Assembly (NCBI GenBank): GCA_937890135.1
Contig: CALBYC010000211.1
Span: forward strand, 1 to 62,137
Source: an uncultured Parabacteroides sp.
GTDB lineage: Bacteria; Bacteroidota; Bacteroidia; Bacteroidales; Tannerellaceae
DNA length: 62,137 nt
Reading direction: 5' to 3'
The translations under genes and the position numbers were made by a program. The notes beneath the pieces were generated by a model. It was not told the DNA's origin. It ran no database searches and saw nothing but the letters and a program-made list of their open reading frames with translations. Of this stretch, positions 62,132 through 62,137 are shown in pieces (positions within the stretch are counted from its first letter, which is position 1; every line of letters begins with the position of its first letter).

Positions 62132-62137
62132 GGAAGC

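Overview
The window looks like a chromosomal segment of a Bacteroidales bacterium (phylum Bacteroidota). The evidence is a SusC/SusD outer-membrane pair, the Bacteroidota-type large YidC, DUF3078, DUF1573 and DUF349 proteins, an HsdR_N-like orphan, the namZ and murK-murQ muramic-acid salvage genes, an S-type sulfatase, and upstream regions carrying the Bacteroidota -7 box (TAnnTTTG), in several cases with a TTG/TTTG box 19-22 bp further up. I see no phage, insertion sequence, integrase or CRISPR array. The genus cannot be settled from the sequence alone.

Layout. 0-3.4 kb: a partial M23-type lipoprotein, a META-domain lipoprotein behind a perfect sigma-54 (-24/-12) site, the exo-muramidase namZ, and a divergent RelA/SpoT-like protein. 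3.4-12 kb: pyrG-yidC, a DUF3078 outer-membrane protein, and an antiporter-kdsB pair. 12-17 kb: a susC-susD operon whose susC is broken by a one-base frameshift. 17-20.7 kb: a Tat-exported sugar isomerase-like protein, a DUF6340 lipoprotein, a small conserved protein, tRNA-Thr(CGT), and a stand-alone HsdR_N-like protein. 20.9-29 kb: an alpha-2-macroglobulin lipoprotein coupled to pbpC. 29-34.3 kb: dnaE-trxA and mnmD. 34.4-44 kb: a sulfatase with a CBM9-like protein, purL, MATE-murK-murQ, and a Cys-rich small protein. 44-56 kb: fumarase, DUF349, an ATP-grasp-like protein, an esterase, an S41 protease, two DUF1573 proteins, meaB and hisS. 56.3-60.3 kb: a tripartite efflux operon (MFS, HlyD, TolC) whose tolC is frameshifted. 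60.8-61.9 kb: mnmA.

How the genes relate. Most are housekeeping: CTP, purine, LPS-Kdo and histidyl-tRNA synthesis, replication, redox, tRNA U34 modification (mnmA and mnmD), and membrane insertion. namZ, murK and murQ together describe a route that takes MurNAc from peptidoglycan to GlcNAc-6-phosphate. susCD and the sulfatase/CBM9-like pair point to glycan use. A2M and PbpC form a known periplasmic pair.

The most unusual signal is a pair of intergenic elements, near 29.0-29.15 kb and at the right edge (62.05-62.13 kb). They share three 10-bp boxes and one 9-bp box at exactly the same spacing, while the spacer sequences between the boxes have diverged. I know no named family with this architecture. 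Other points worth checking are the sigma-54 promoter, the RelA/SpoT-like protein without the usual nucleotide-acceptor loop, and two independent one-base frameshifts in outer-membrane protein genes.
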